Shown: positions 14,918 through 21,098 of the stretch, piece by piece
How the letters are laid out: each line of letters starts with the position of its first letter
Numbering within the stretch: the first letter of the stretch is position 1
Assembly: GCA_002314435.1 (NCBI GenBank)
Contig: DCFV01000099.1
Coordinates: 2,484 to 23,581 of the forward strand
Reading direction: 5' to 3'
Length of the DNA: 21,098 nucleotides
DNA from: Acidobacteriaceae bacterium UBA1795
GTDB lineage: Bacteria > Acidobacteriota > Terriglobia > Terriglobales > Acidobacteriaceae
Translations under genes and position numbers: made by a program
Notes under the pieces: generated by a model
What the model saw: the letters and a program-made list of their open reading frames with translations, nothing else
What the model was told of the DNA's origin: nothing
Databases searched by the model: none

Positions 14918-15187
14918 CTACCCCAGATAGCGGTGCAAATCGGTCAACAACACTCGTGTGTAAGTGGCCAAGCGGCTCAAAAACCACGGCATGCCCACCA
15001 GCAGAATTGCGGCCACTGCGGCCAACCGCGGCACGGTAGTCAGCGACTGCTCCTGTAGACTGGTAAGGGTCTGCACCAGGCTGAGCACGAAGCTGAGCAG
15101 GGCGGCAGCCGCCAGCACCGGGGCGGCCAGGATCACGGCCTCCTTCATCAACTGGCGCAGAAGCTCTGCCACCATGTCGGGCGTCAT
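14918..15187 (-). CDS. fliQ: Flagellar export gate protein FliQ
   Basis: FliQ is the small membrane subunit that surrounds the FliP-FliR core of the export gate. The 89-residue product has the exact family size, with two hydrophobic segments: EAVILAAPVLAAAALLSFVL (about residues 16-35) and VPRLAAVAAILLVGMPWFLS (about 52-71). Between them is the conserved SLVQTLTSLQEQSLT. GGAGGGAAGCA precedes ATG 15187, a strong ribosome site. fliP ends 16 bases upstream and fliR starts 26 bases downstream. Confidence 0.94.
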   Translation of the reverse strand: MTPDMVAELLRQLMKEAVILAAPVLAAAALLSFVLSLVQTLTSLQEQSLTTVPRLAAVAAILLVGMPWFLSRLATYTRVLLTDLHRYLG

Positions 15188-15203
15188 TGCTTCCCTCCTT
15201 GGT

Positions 15204-15905
15204 TCAAAAACTCTTCAGCAGCGATCCGGCCAGCAGGTTCCAGCCGTCGACCATCACGAACAGCAGGATCTTGAGCGGCGTGGAGACTACCACGGGCGGC
15301 AGCTGGAACATACCAATCGATGTGGTGATCGAAGCGGTCACCGTGTCGACCAACAGAAACGGCAGAAACAGCACGGCTCCGATGGCAAAGCCGGCCTTAA
15401 GTTCGGACAGAATGTAGGCAGGCACCACCACGCGCATGGGCAGATCGTTGGGCGTGTTCGGGCGCGGCAGCTGGCCTGCGGCTGCAAATAGTTCGAGGTC
15501 CTTTTCGCGCGCATAGCGCAGCAGAAACGTCTTCACCGGCTTCGATCCATGGTCGATGGCCTGCAGGCCGGTGATCTGCCCGGCGCGAAAAGGCTCCACG
15601 GCCTGCTGGTCGATCTGGTTGAGCACCGGGGTCATCAGAAACCAGGTCATCATTAGCCCCAGTCCCAGCAATGTGGGGTTGGAGGGCGCAGTCTGCGTGC
15701 CCAGCGCCTGGCGCAGAAAGTGAAACACCACCATGAGGCGCACCAGCGGCGTCATGCACATGAGAATGGCAGGCATGACGGTGATGAGAGTGAGGACGAA
15801 GACGATCGTCCACGGAGTCGAATCCGACGGATGAAACTGTGCATTCAGGTCGGGCAGAAGGGGTAGGTTTGCGGCAGTCGCGATCCGGGCCATGGCCAGA
15901 AGCAT
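15204..15905 (-). CDS. fliP: Flagellar export gate protein FliP
   Basis: FliP forms the pentameric core of the export gate in the inner membrane. The 233-residue product shows the conserved TLITVMPAILMCMTPLVRLM and VVFHFLRQALGTQTAPSNPT, then LLGLGLMMTWFLMTPVLNQI, and later PAYILSELKAGFAIGAVLFL and ASITTSIGMFQLPPVVVSTP with LKILLFVMVDGWNLL at the end. ATG 15905 overlaps the fliO stop (TAATG). A TTG at 15911 in the same frame is five bases after GGAGG and is a real alternative. The leader before residue 14 is short; the family often has a cleaved signal here. Confidence 0.95.
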   Translation of the reverse strand: MLLAMARIATAANLPLLPDLNAQFHPSDSTPWTIVFVLTLITVMPAILMCMTPLVRLMVVFHFLRQALGTQTAPSNPTLLGLGLMMTWFLMTPVLNQIDQQAVEPFRAGQITGLQAIDHGSKPVKTFLLRYAREKDLELFAAAGQLPRPNTPNDLPMRVVVPAYILSELKAGFAIGAVLFLPFLLVDTVTASITTSIGMFQLPPVVVSTPLKILLFVMVDGWNLLAGSLLKSF

Positions 15906-16219
15906 TACCAAGAGATCCTCCCGTCGTCCGCGCTGGACCGCTTTGCGACGCTGCGGCGCGCGGTGGAAACCTCGGAAAGCCGGCCGCCGTCGAGTACGTA
16001 GAACGCCGGTGCACCCTCCGGCGATGTGGCTACCAGCAGCTTGCGACCATCGGCCTCTACTAGCGCCAGCGACTGCCGGGGGGCCAGCGTGATGCGCTCA
16101 AGGAGAACCAGACGCGGTGAGCTGCGCGGACCACGCTGTAGCCTCTGAAGCAGCCATCCGGCAAGCCCGCCAACGACAGGCTCCTTTCTTCCCTGCACTT
16201 TCATTGCTTCTTCGTTCAT
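15905..16219 (-). CDS. fliO: FliO-like flagellar biosynthesis protein without visible membrane segment
   Basis: FliO helps assemble the FliP ring. The product here is about 104 residues. The FliO-like core is RLVLLERITLAPRQSLALVE (about residues 35-54), followed by ADGRKLLVATSPEGAPAFYV, the usual cytoplasmic domain pattern. The stretch before it (GLAGWLLQRLQRG) is only weakly hydrophobic, so I see no N-terminal transmembrane helix, unlike typical FliO. The call rests on this core and on its place directly before fliP, which is diagnostic. The start is uncertain: ATGs at 16228, 16219 and 16204 are possible and none has an ideal ribosome site; an upstream TTG at 16246 overlaps the preceding stop. 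The C-terminal tail is basic and Ser-rich. Confidence 0.68.
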   Translation of the reverse strand: MNEEAMKVQGRKEPVVGGLAGWLLQRLQRGPRSSPRLVLLERITLAPRQSLALVEADGRKLLVATSPEGAPAFYVLDGGRLSEVSTARRSVAKRSSADDGRISW

Positions 16220-16242
16220 TCCCCTCATCCCGTCTGCTCGTC

Positions 16243-16608
16243 TCAAGCCAGGCGCGTAACCCGCACCGCCAGTTGTCGATCCACCACCTCGAATTCAGTC
16301 CAAGCCAGTTGCACCTTACCGGCCTGTAACGGCATGTCCTCGCCGTGTCCCCAATGCGTGGAAATCACCACGCCGGCCTCTAAGCTCAACAGGTCGCGCA
16401 CGCGGAAGTTTCCCACCGGCGCGGCTACGTCCAGTTCCACGGGTAACCTGGCCAAGGCCGGATGCAGGCGAAGCCGCTCAACATCTTCCTGCGAGGCCAA
16501 TGAAGGAACCAGCGCCTGCTCGACCTCGCGGGCTTCGGCCTCCAGTGCCGGGTCGAGCGCTTCCAACGGCAATGCATCTGCTGTGCCCATTGCCCGGGGT
16601 TGTTGCAC
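16243..16608 (-). CDS. Short FliN/SpoA-domain protein (second FliN-like switch or export protein)
   Basis: A 121-residue protein with a helical, acidic N-terminal half and a C-terminal SpoA domain: LPVELDVAAPVGNFRVRDLL, then SLEAGVVISTHWGHGEDMPL and QLAWTEFEVVDRQLAVRVTR (about residues 55-120). This is the size and layout of classical FliN, so the window holds two FliN-like proteins, this one and the long form at 8164. It heads the fliO-fliP-fliQ-fliR operon, a position taken by fliN in many bacteria. The start is unclear: GTG 16608 and ATG 16590 are the only candidates, without good ribosome sites. The frame stays open to a TGA at 16648-16650 with plausible coding character (FRRLLDYLVQQ), so the real N-terminus may be slightly longer with a rare start. 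Confidence 0.72.
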   Translation of the reverse strand: MQQPRAMGTADALPLEALDPALEAEAREVEQALVPSLASQEDVERLRLHPALARLPVELDVAAPVGNFRVRDLLSLEAGVVISTHWGHGEDMPLQAGKVQLAWTEFEVVDRQLAVRVTRLA

Positions 16609-16650
16609 CAGGTAGTCCAGAAGTCGACGGAAGAGATTGGAAAGGACTCA

Positions 16651-16792
16651 GAATTGCACGAGGATCGCTGCGCGACGTGCCACATCTGGTGCGTTCGCGA
16701 GTCTCCGACGCTGTTACACTGGGGTTACTTCATGGAGCGCTCGCCTGCGGGCCATACGGCCCGGCCGCAGCACAGATTCGAGGTCGAATATT
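16651..16792. promoter_or_regulatory. Divergent intergenic region between the flagellar operon and pdxS
   Basis: This 142-base stretch must hold promoters for both directions. Toward pdxS, TACACT (16715-16720) is a possible -10 element, but no clear -35 stands at the right spacing. A hairpin CGGGCC-ATAC-GGCCCG (16748-16763) lies in the presumed pdxS leader, 29 bases before the ATG. Toward the flagellar genes I see no sigma-28 site and no well-spaced sigma-54 site. GAGG (16780-16783) is the likely ribosome site of pdxS. Confidence 0.35.
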
Positions 16793-17746
16793 ATGTCAGA
16801 AACTAATGGCAGCAAGAGCTTTACCAGCACCAGCCTGCGTTTGAAGGTAGGCCTCGCCGAGATGCTCAAGGGCGGCGTGATCATGGACGTGATGAATGTG
16901 GAACAGGCGCGCATCGCAGAGGAAGCCGGCGCGACGTCGGTGATGGCTCTGGAGCGCGTGCCCGCGATGATCCGCGCCGAGGGCGGCGTAGCCCGGATGG
17001 CCAACCCCAAACTGATCAAGGGAATCATCGGCGCTGTTTCGATCCCTGTAATGGCCAAGGCACGCATCGGCCACTTCGCCGAGGCGCAGATCCTGCAAGA
17101 GTTGGGCGTGGACTTCATCGATGAGAGCGAAGTGCTGACCCCGGCCGACGAAGTGCACCACATTGACAAGCATGCCTTCACGACTCCGTTTGTTTGCGGA
17201 GCGCGCAACCTGGGCGAGGCCCTGCGCCGCATTGCAGAGGGCGCGGCCATGATCCGCACCAAAGGCGAAGCGGGTACCGGGGACGTGGTTCATGCTGTGC
17301 AGCATATGCGCCAGATTGTGAAGGAGATGAAGGCGCTGACCGTGTTGAGTGAGCAGGAACTTTACGCCGCTGCCAAGGAGCACCAGGCACCCTACGAGCT
17401 AGTGCGGATGGTGGCGCTGACAGGCAAACTGCCGGTTCCGAACTTCTCAGCGGGTGGCATCGCCACGCCGGCCGACGCAGCATTGATGATGCAACTAGGC
17501 GCGGAGGCAGTCTTTGTCGGCTCAGGCATCTTCATGAAAGAACGCGCGACGCCGCTGGACGTGGAGAACAACCCGAAGGAGCGCGAGGAGGCTGTCTCGC
17601 GTGCCAAGGCGATTGTGGCCGCGACCACACACTTCAACGACCCCAAGATCCTGGCCGAAGTGAGCGAGCAGGTAACCGGCACGATGAAGGGCCTGGCCGC
17701 CGCCGCGATCGAAGAGTCGCAACTACTGCAGACCCGCGGCTGGTAG
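16793..17746 (+). CDS. pdxS: Pyridoxal 5'-phosphate synthase subunit PdxS
   Basis: PdxS (also called Pdx1) condenses ribose 5-phosphate, glyceraldehyde 3-phosphate and ammonia into pyridoxal 5'-phosphate, with ammonia channelled from PdxT. The 317-residue product is a complete TIM barrel with very high family identity. It has LKVGLAEMLKGGVIMDVMNV with catalytic Asp32, PVMAKARIGHFAEAQILQEL with Lys89, and MIRTKGEAGTGDVVHAVQHM with Lys157, the two lysines that carry the covalent intermediates. The end has FVGSGIFMKERATPLD and MKGLAAAAIEESQLLQTRGW. ATG 16793 is chosen by family start and the GAGG nine bases upstream; the open frame back to 16637 is non-coding leader. It is followed by pdxT after a 154-base gap and diverges from the flagellar operon. 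Confidence 0.97.
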   Translation: MSETNGSKSFTSTSLRLKVGLAEMLKGGVIMDVMNVEQARIAEEAGATSVMALERVPAMIRAEGGVARMANPKLIKGIIGAVSIPVMAKARIGHFAEAQILQELGVDFIDESEVLTPADEVHHIDKHAFTTPFVCGARNLGEALRRIAEGAAMIRTKGEAGTGDVVHAVQHMRQIVKEMKALTVLSEQELYAAAKEHQAPYELVRMVALTGKLPVPNFSAGGIATPADAALMMQLGAEAVFVGSGIFMKERATPLDVENNPKEREEAVSRAKAIVAATTHFNDPKILAEVSEQVTGTMKGLAAAAIEESQLLQTRGW

Positions 17747-17855
17747 GTGCCTGCAACCTGCTGTGAGGCTGAATGCGCCTTCGGCGCCGACCGCGGCGCG
17801 ACGGGCCGCATGGGAAGAGCCAGTATTCGGGCAAGGTCAGCAATGAATGAAAACG

Positions 17856-17880
17856 AGGCGGCATCGCTCTGATGCCGCCT
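17856..17880 (+). terminator. Hairpin between pdxS and pdxT
   Basis: A perfect nine-base inverted repeat, AGGCGGCAT and ATGCCGCCT, encloses the seven-base loop CGCTCTG and is followed by TTT. It lies 110 bases after the pdxS stop and 20 bases before the pdxT start. The U-run is short, so it may act as a partial terminator, as an RNA-stability element setting the PdxS to PdxT ratio, or as a translational control hairpin. Confidence 0.45.
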
Positions 17881-17900
17881 TTCACGTCAAGGGAGAAGAA

Positions 17901-18539
17901 TTGAAGGAAAGCACGCGCCCGCGCATCGGTGTCCTCGCCATTCAGGGTGACTATGCCGCCCATGCTGAAGCATTGACTGAGTCCGGCGCTGACCCAGTGG
18001 AGGTCCGCAAACCGGAACAGTTGGAGGGGTTGGACGGCCTGATCCTGCCCGGTGGCGAGTCGACCACCATGCTCAAATTTCTGGAGAAGCACAAGTTCTT
18101 TGAAGCCCTCAAAGCCTACTGTGCGGTGCACCCGGTCTTTGGCACCTGTGCCGGCGCAATCCTGCTGGCGCGCGAGGTGCACCGGCCTGTGCAGCGCTCG
18201 CTGGGCGTGCTGGATGCGGTGGTGGAGCGCAATGCATACGGGCGGCAGATTGACTCGGCAATTCTGCATGCGGACACCACACTGCCCGGCGGGCCAATCG
18301 AGATGGTCTTTATTCGCGCGCCACGCATCCTCTCTACCGGCCCCTCGGTCGAAGTTATGGCAAGACGCGACGGCTTTGCCACGCTGGTGCGGCAGGGGCG
18401 CGTGATGGCTGCCACTTTTCACCCGGAGCTCTCGAGCGACCGACGCGTGCATCGCGCGTTTGTCGAAGCTGTGCGCGGGACGCCGGCGGCTTCGGAAGTT
18501 GCTTGGTGTCGTAACGCAGGTAGAGCAGGAACGCCTTGA
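17901..18539 (+). CDS. pdxT: Pyridoxal 5'-phosphate synthase glutaminase subunit PdxT, with altered C-terminal tail
   Basis: PdxT releases ammonia from glutamine and passes it to PdxS. The 212-residue product starts at TTG 17901, five bases after AAGGGAG, giving KESTRPRIGVLAIQGDYAAH, the normal family N-terminus. ATG 17847 in the same frame would put the preceding hairpin inside the gene and is less likely. The class I glutaminase triad is complete: Cys83 in VFGTCAGAILLA, His174 and Glu176 in AATFHPELSSD. The oxyanion segment LILPGGESTTM is intact. The family-like sequence ends near VHRAFVEAVR (about residue 192). The last 20 residues are read through antisense recombinase-remnant DNA and look foreign, so the tail was probably changed by an insertion or deletion there. 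The enzyme is likely still active because all catalytic parts lie before the junction. Confidence 0.93.
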   Translation: MKESTRPRIGVLAIQGDYAAHAEALTESGADPVEVRKPEQLEGLDGLILPGGESTTMLKFLEKHKFFEALKAYCAVHPVFGTCAGAILLAREVHRPVQRSLGVLDAVVERNAYGRQIDSAILHADTTLPGGPIEMVFIRAPRILSTGPSVEVMARRDGFATLVRQGRVMAATFHPELSSDRRVHRAFVEAVRGTPAASEVAWCRNAGRAGTP

Positions 18540-19017
18540 CGCTGGAGTAGCGGTTGTTCACCGTTCGCTTGCTCATGCCGCGCTGTTGTAGGGCCCGATG
18601 GAACTTGGAGATATCGTCTGGCACAATCTCGTCTGCGTATTGCCGACCAGCCACCTGCAGAAACTCGTTTTAGGCCAGCTTATACACCTCTGCCGCTTCA
18701 AGAGATCCCCGGTCAACCGTATTGGATAGGAACTGTTTGAGTTCCTCAGCGAGGGTTTTAAGCTGAGGTTCCGCTGGAACCACCTGTACTCCAGCCTTCT
18801 TGGCTACCACTCGGGCTGACAGCTCCGCAGCCTTCTTCTTGCGTTTGTACTCTGCTTCTGTCGGATTGGCGCCCGGCAGCGCCTCATACACCGGGTGGGC
18901 CCCGTCATGGTAGCGCAGCTCGTAGTACCTTGTTTTGTGCTTTACTTCCTTACCAGCGGCGATCACAACTCCAGGCTTGACTCGGCCTTTGGCTGCGTAG
19001 GCTGCGGGATAATGCCC
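18485..19017 (-). pseudogene. Degraded tyrosine recombinase (integrase) remnant
   Basis: On the minus strand one frame reads GHYPAAYAAKGRVKPGVVIA, then TRYYELRYHDGAHPVYEALP, then KKAAELSARVVAKKAGVQVV, and after a stop (TAA, 18670-18672) it continues in the same frame as NEFLQVAGRQYADEIVPDDI, SKFHRALQQRGMSKRTVNNR and YSSVKAFLLYLRYDTKQLPK. This is the N-terminal arm and SAM-like core-binding domain of a phage-type integrase. The TAA probably replaced a sense codon, such as AAA, in YKLA-stop-NEFL. No good start is seen: the frame is closed by a TGA just before 19017. The catalytic domain with its Arg-His-Arg-Tyr residues is absent; homology stops near 18485, where the pdxT sequence begins. It is therefore a non-functional fragment, evidence of a past mobile element next to pdxT. 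Confidence 0.75.
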
Positions 19018-19034
19018 CCATCCCGGATTATCCC
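19006..19034. repeat. Small inverted repeat upstream of the integrase remnant
   Basis: GGGATAAT (19006-19013) and ATTATCCC (19027-19034) form a perfect eight-base inverted repeat around 13 bases rich in C. It lies at the 5' edge of the integrase remnant. It could be a leftover arm or end site of the element, or chance. Confidence 0.35.
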
Positions 19035-19376
19035 CTCAACCCCAGCGCATATGGGGTACGCATTCTGAGGGCAAGGTCAGACCTCGGCACGCGATCGAGG
19101 CAAAAACAAGACCACTCTTGACTGAACCGTAGATCAAAAGATCAGTCATCGCTTGCCCTAGTCCAAACAGAAGAAGTCAACTGGCCAGTTCTGCCGCTCC
19201 AGCAGTTCAGGGGCGTCGTGGCTGACTGTGCTGCCGCGTTCACTTGTCGGGCGAGCTTTCATGCGCGCTGCGGAATAGGGATGGAGCAGGTCAACTGCAT
19301 GCAGACGTACGGCCGAGCGTGTGAGCACCCCTGTTTCGAGTGGGGAAACGCGGCACATGAGCGCGGCTCGCATTGC
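19035..19376. other. Non-coding stretch between integrase remnant and permease gene
   Basis: I find no supported gene in these roughly 340 bases. The only open frame of note is a 71-codon minus-strand frame (19158-19373) directly behind the permease stop. It has no recognisable domain and a composition like shifted coding sequence, so I leave it unannotated. The stretch holds a terminator-like hairpin (19102-19120) and a seven-base inverted repeat, TGACTGA and TCAGTCA (19119-19148). Confidence 0.5.
19102..19120 (-). terminator. Weak rho-independent terminator-like hairpin behind the permease gene
   Basis: Read on the minus strand, CAAGA-GTGG-TCTTG is followed directly by TTTTT. The stem is only five pairs, so efficiency is doubtful. 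It is oriented to stop transcripts coming from the permease gene about 260 bases upstream. Confidence 0.35.
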
Positions 19377-21098
19377 CTACTCCTCACGGAGCAGGACAAG
19401 GGGGTCGACGGCGAGGGCGCGGCGTGCAGGGATACAGGTGGCGACAAGACCCAGGACGAGCATTGTGGCAGCTACACCGCAGAGCACGAGTGGGTCTTTC
19501 GACGTGGCCTGATAGACGATGTGGGCGAGGATGCGCGCGGCGAGAACGCCGAGCAACAGTCCCGCGACCGAGCCGACGGCCAGCAACCGGAAGGCGCGTC
19601 CGAGCACTGAGCCAAGAACCTGCAGACGGCCGGCTCCAAGAGCGACGCGGATGCCGAGTTCGCGCAGGCGGCGACTGACCACGTAAGAGGCCATGCCGAA
19701 GATGCCGGTTGCGGCGAGCATGCCTCCAAGCAGGCCGAGGACGCCAAGGGCGACAGTGGCAACACGCGCTGCGAAGAGCGCGCCGTTCATCTCCTCGGGC
19801 CAGGAGCGCAGGGAGAAAGGCAAGCCAGAATCAAGGCCATGGAGCGTGGACGCGAGGGCCGGGGTCAGGTCGCTCGGGTTGCGGTTGGAGCGCACAACGA
19901 GCCAAGTTTCGCTGGAGGGGAACTGCTGGTAGCCGAAGAACATGGCGGGCTGCTGGTCCTCGGTGAGAGAACGGTATTTTCCGTCTTCGACGACACCGAC
20001 AATTTCAGCGCGCTGGCTGCCGCCCCAGAACTTGAAATGCGAGCCGAGTGCCTTCTGGATAGACCCGAAGACTTTGACGGCGAACTGGCGATTGACCAAT
20101 GCCACCTTGGGGGACTTGGCATCGTCATGGACGGTCAGGTCGCGACCCGCGAGGAGGCGGGTGCCTGCGGCCTGAAGGTAGCCGGGCGAGACATGGTAAT
20201 TCATGGCGTCTGCGGCATAGTTAGTGGGGCGGAAGTCGGTGGTGGCGTCGGTGTAGACGTAGGAGTCGCTGCCGCCAATGCCGAGAGGGACCTGGTCGAC
20301 GTAGCCTACAGAGGTAACGCCGGGGATGGCAGCCAGGGCGTCCAGCATGCGCTGTTGCATCTGGGGGACGGCGTCCTTATCGTAACCGGCCATGTGCAGG
20401 TCACTGCTGATGAGCATGGCGCCCTCGGGCGTGAAACCGAAACTGGAGTGGAGCGAACGCACCAGGCCGCGCACGGCAACGAACGACGACGTCACCAGAA
20501 CGGCGCAGATCGTGATCTGTGCGACCAGAAGCAGGTCGCGGACCGTGTAGCGGCGCAGATTGCCTGCAGCCGAGCCGGTGCGGATCACCTGCCAGGGGTC
20601 AGTGCGCAGGACTTGGCGCACCGGCACCATGCCGAAGATCAGACCGCAGAGAAACGCCAGCGCAAGTGCGACGACATAGGTGCGCAGGTCGGGGTTTACA
20701 GGAACGTTGATCGGGACGTCGGGAATGGGTTGCCAGGCGCTCAACGATCGCAGGATGAAGACGCTGAGGCCCATACCGACAACTCCGCCGGCAAACGAGA
20801 CAAGCACCGCCTCCGTGAGCAACTGCCGGAGGATTAGCCCGCGGCGCGAACCGAGAGCGAGGCGGAGAGCGACCTCCTTGGCACGGTCGGCAGCGCGGGC
20901 AGCGAAGAGGCTGCCAAGGTTGGCGCAGGCAGCCAGTAGAATCAGCCCGGCCAGAACCGTCATGCCAGCCATGAAGGCGCGGGCCGGACCGCCCAGCACA
21001 TCGCCCACAAGGCCCGGGCGGGCGAGCGAGAACTTTATGCCCTCGTCGTCGCTGGGATAGGTTTTCGCGAGCCCGGCACCAATGGAGTTGAGGTCCGC
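19377..21098 (-). CDS. ADOP-type ABC transporter permease (FtsX/MacB-like), C-terminal part
   Basis: The frame is open from the right edge (573 codons in the window), so the N-terminus is missing. It has two FtsX-type halves. The first starts at FMAGMTVLAGLILLAACANL and contains RAADRAKEVALRLALGSRRG, then further membrane segments and FGMVPVRQVLRTDPW. The second begins near TVRDLLLVAQITICAVLVTS. It is followed by a periplasmic MacB-like domain (about 200 residues, including PGVTSVGYVDQVPLG and YLQAAGTRLLAGRDL), then the last membrane segments with SRRLRELGIRVALGAGRLQV and IPARRALAVDPLVLLREE at the end. This duplicated layout is that of the large acidobacterial orphan permeases of the MacB type. 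No ATP-binding protein gene lies downstream. The substrate is unknown; related systems export peptides or toxins, or act in mechanotransmission. Confidence 0.9.
   Translation of the reverse strand, partial: ADLNSIGAGLAKTYPSDDEGIKFSLARPGLVGDVLGGPARAFMAGMTVLAGLILLAACANLGSLFAARAADRAKEVALRLALGSRRGLILRQLLTEAVLVSFAGGVVGMGLSVFILRSLSAWQPIPDVPINVPVNPDLRTYVVALALAFLCGLIFGMVPVRQVLRTDPWQVIRTGSAAGNLRRYTVRDLLLVAQITICAVLVTSSFVAVRGLVRSLHSSFGFTPEGAMLISSDLHMAGYDKDAVPQMQQRMLDALAAIPGVTSVGYVDQVPLGIGGSDSYVYTDATTDFRPTNYAADAMNYHVSPGYLQAAGTRLLAGRDLTVHDDAKSPKVALVNRQFAVKVFGSIQKALGSHFKFWGGSQRAEIVGVVEDGKYRSLTEDQQPAMFFGYQQFPSSETWLVVRSNRNPSDLTPALASTLHGLDSGLPFSLRSWPEEMNGALFAARVATVALGVLGLLGGMLAATGIFGMASYVVSRRLRELGIRVALGAGRLQVLGSVLGRAFRLLAVGSVAGLLLGVLAARILAHIVYQATSKDPLVLCGVAATMLVLGLVATCIPARRALAVDPLVLLREE

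Noticed and set aside
16667..16682. TGGCACG on the minus strand before the fliN-like gene, resembling a sigma-54 -24 box
   Set aside because: The GC that should stand at -12 is two bases too close, so the spacing, which sigma-54 needs strictly, is wrong.
16637..16792. 52-codon extension of the pdxS frame
   Set aside because: Known PdxS proteins start near MSETNGS; the extension is Arg-rich leader sequence without homology and contains a possible promoter.
17829..19080. Twelve-base direct repeat GGGCAAGGTCAG at 17829-17840 and 19069-19080 around pdxT and the integrase remnant
   Set aside because: Several repeats of 12 bases are expected by chance in 21 kb, and the positions do not match the remnant edges on the pdxT side.
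19158..19373. Minus-strand frame of 71 codons behind the permease
   Set aside because: No domain, no clear ribosome site and coding-unlike composition; it may be only a chance frame.
19839..20837. Plus-strand open frame of 332 codons opposite the permease
   Set aside because: The minus-strand permease has clear membrane segments and family motifs; the plus frame mirrors it and has no recognisable features.

Overview
The window reads as part of a Gram-negative chromosome, most likely an acidobacterium of the Terriglobia type. The reasons are a flagellum with both P-ring and L-ring genes, GC-rich coding sequence, and a large duplicated FtsX/MacB-type permease of the kind known as ADOP (acidobacterial duplicated orphan permease). 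The taxon is inferred from gene content and has not been tested by a search.

About 16.6 kb (positions 1-16608) is a flagellar and chemotaxis cluster transcribed on the minus strand, so transcription runs from high to low coordinates. Four transcriptional blocks can be suggested. Block A (16608 to 7211) is fliN-like, fliO, fliP, fliQ, fliR, flhB, flhA, fliA, fliM, fliN, then a zinc-ribbon/MshEN-domain gene. Its genes overlap or nearly touch, and it encodes the type III export gate, the flagellar sigma factor and the C-ring. Block B (7117 to 6158) is cheY-cheX behind a sigma-28-like promoter. Block C (5957 to 1651) is flgF, flgG, flgA, flgH, flgI, flgJ: rod, P-ring, L-ring and assembly factors. 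Block D (1599 to the left edge) is flgM, a flgN-like gene and flgK, behind a second sigma-28-like promoter with an exact GCCGATAA -10 element. FliA is encoded in block A and its antagonist FlgM in a block with a FliA-type promoter, which fits the classical export-gated checkpoint.

To the right, on the plus strand, pdxS and pdxT (16793-18539) encode the two subunits of the DXP-independent pyridoxal 5'-phosphate synthase. The 3' end of pdxT runs into a decayed, oppositely oriented tyrosine-recombinase remnant (about 18485-19017). Positions 19018-19376 hold no supported gene, only small inverted repeats and a weak terminator-like hairpin. From 19377 to the right edge is the C-terminal part of the ADOP-type permease on the minus strand.

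The most interesting points are: a putative cyclic-di-GMP-binding MshEN protein overlapping fliN at the end of the export/C-ring operon; an in-frame TGA in the apparent signal-peptide region of flgI; a FlgH without a lipobox cysteine; a FliO without a visible membrane segment; and two sigma-28-like promoters that fit the genes they precede.
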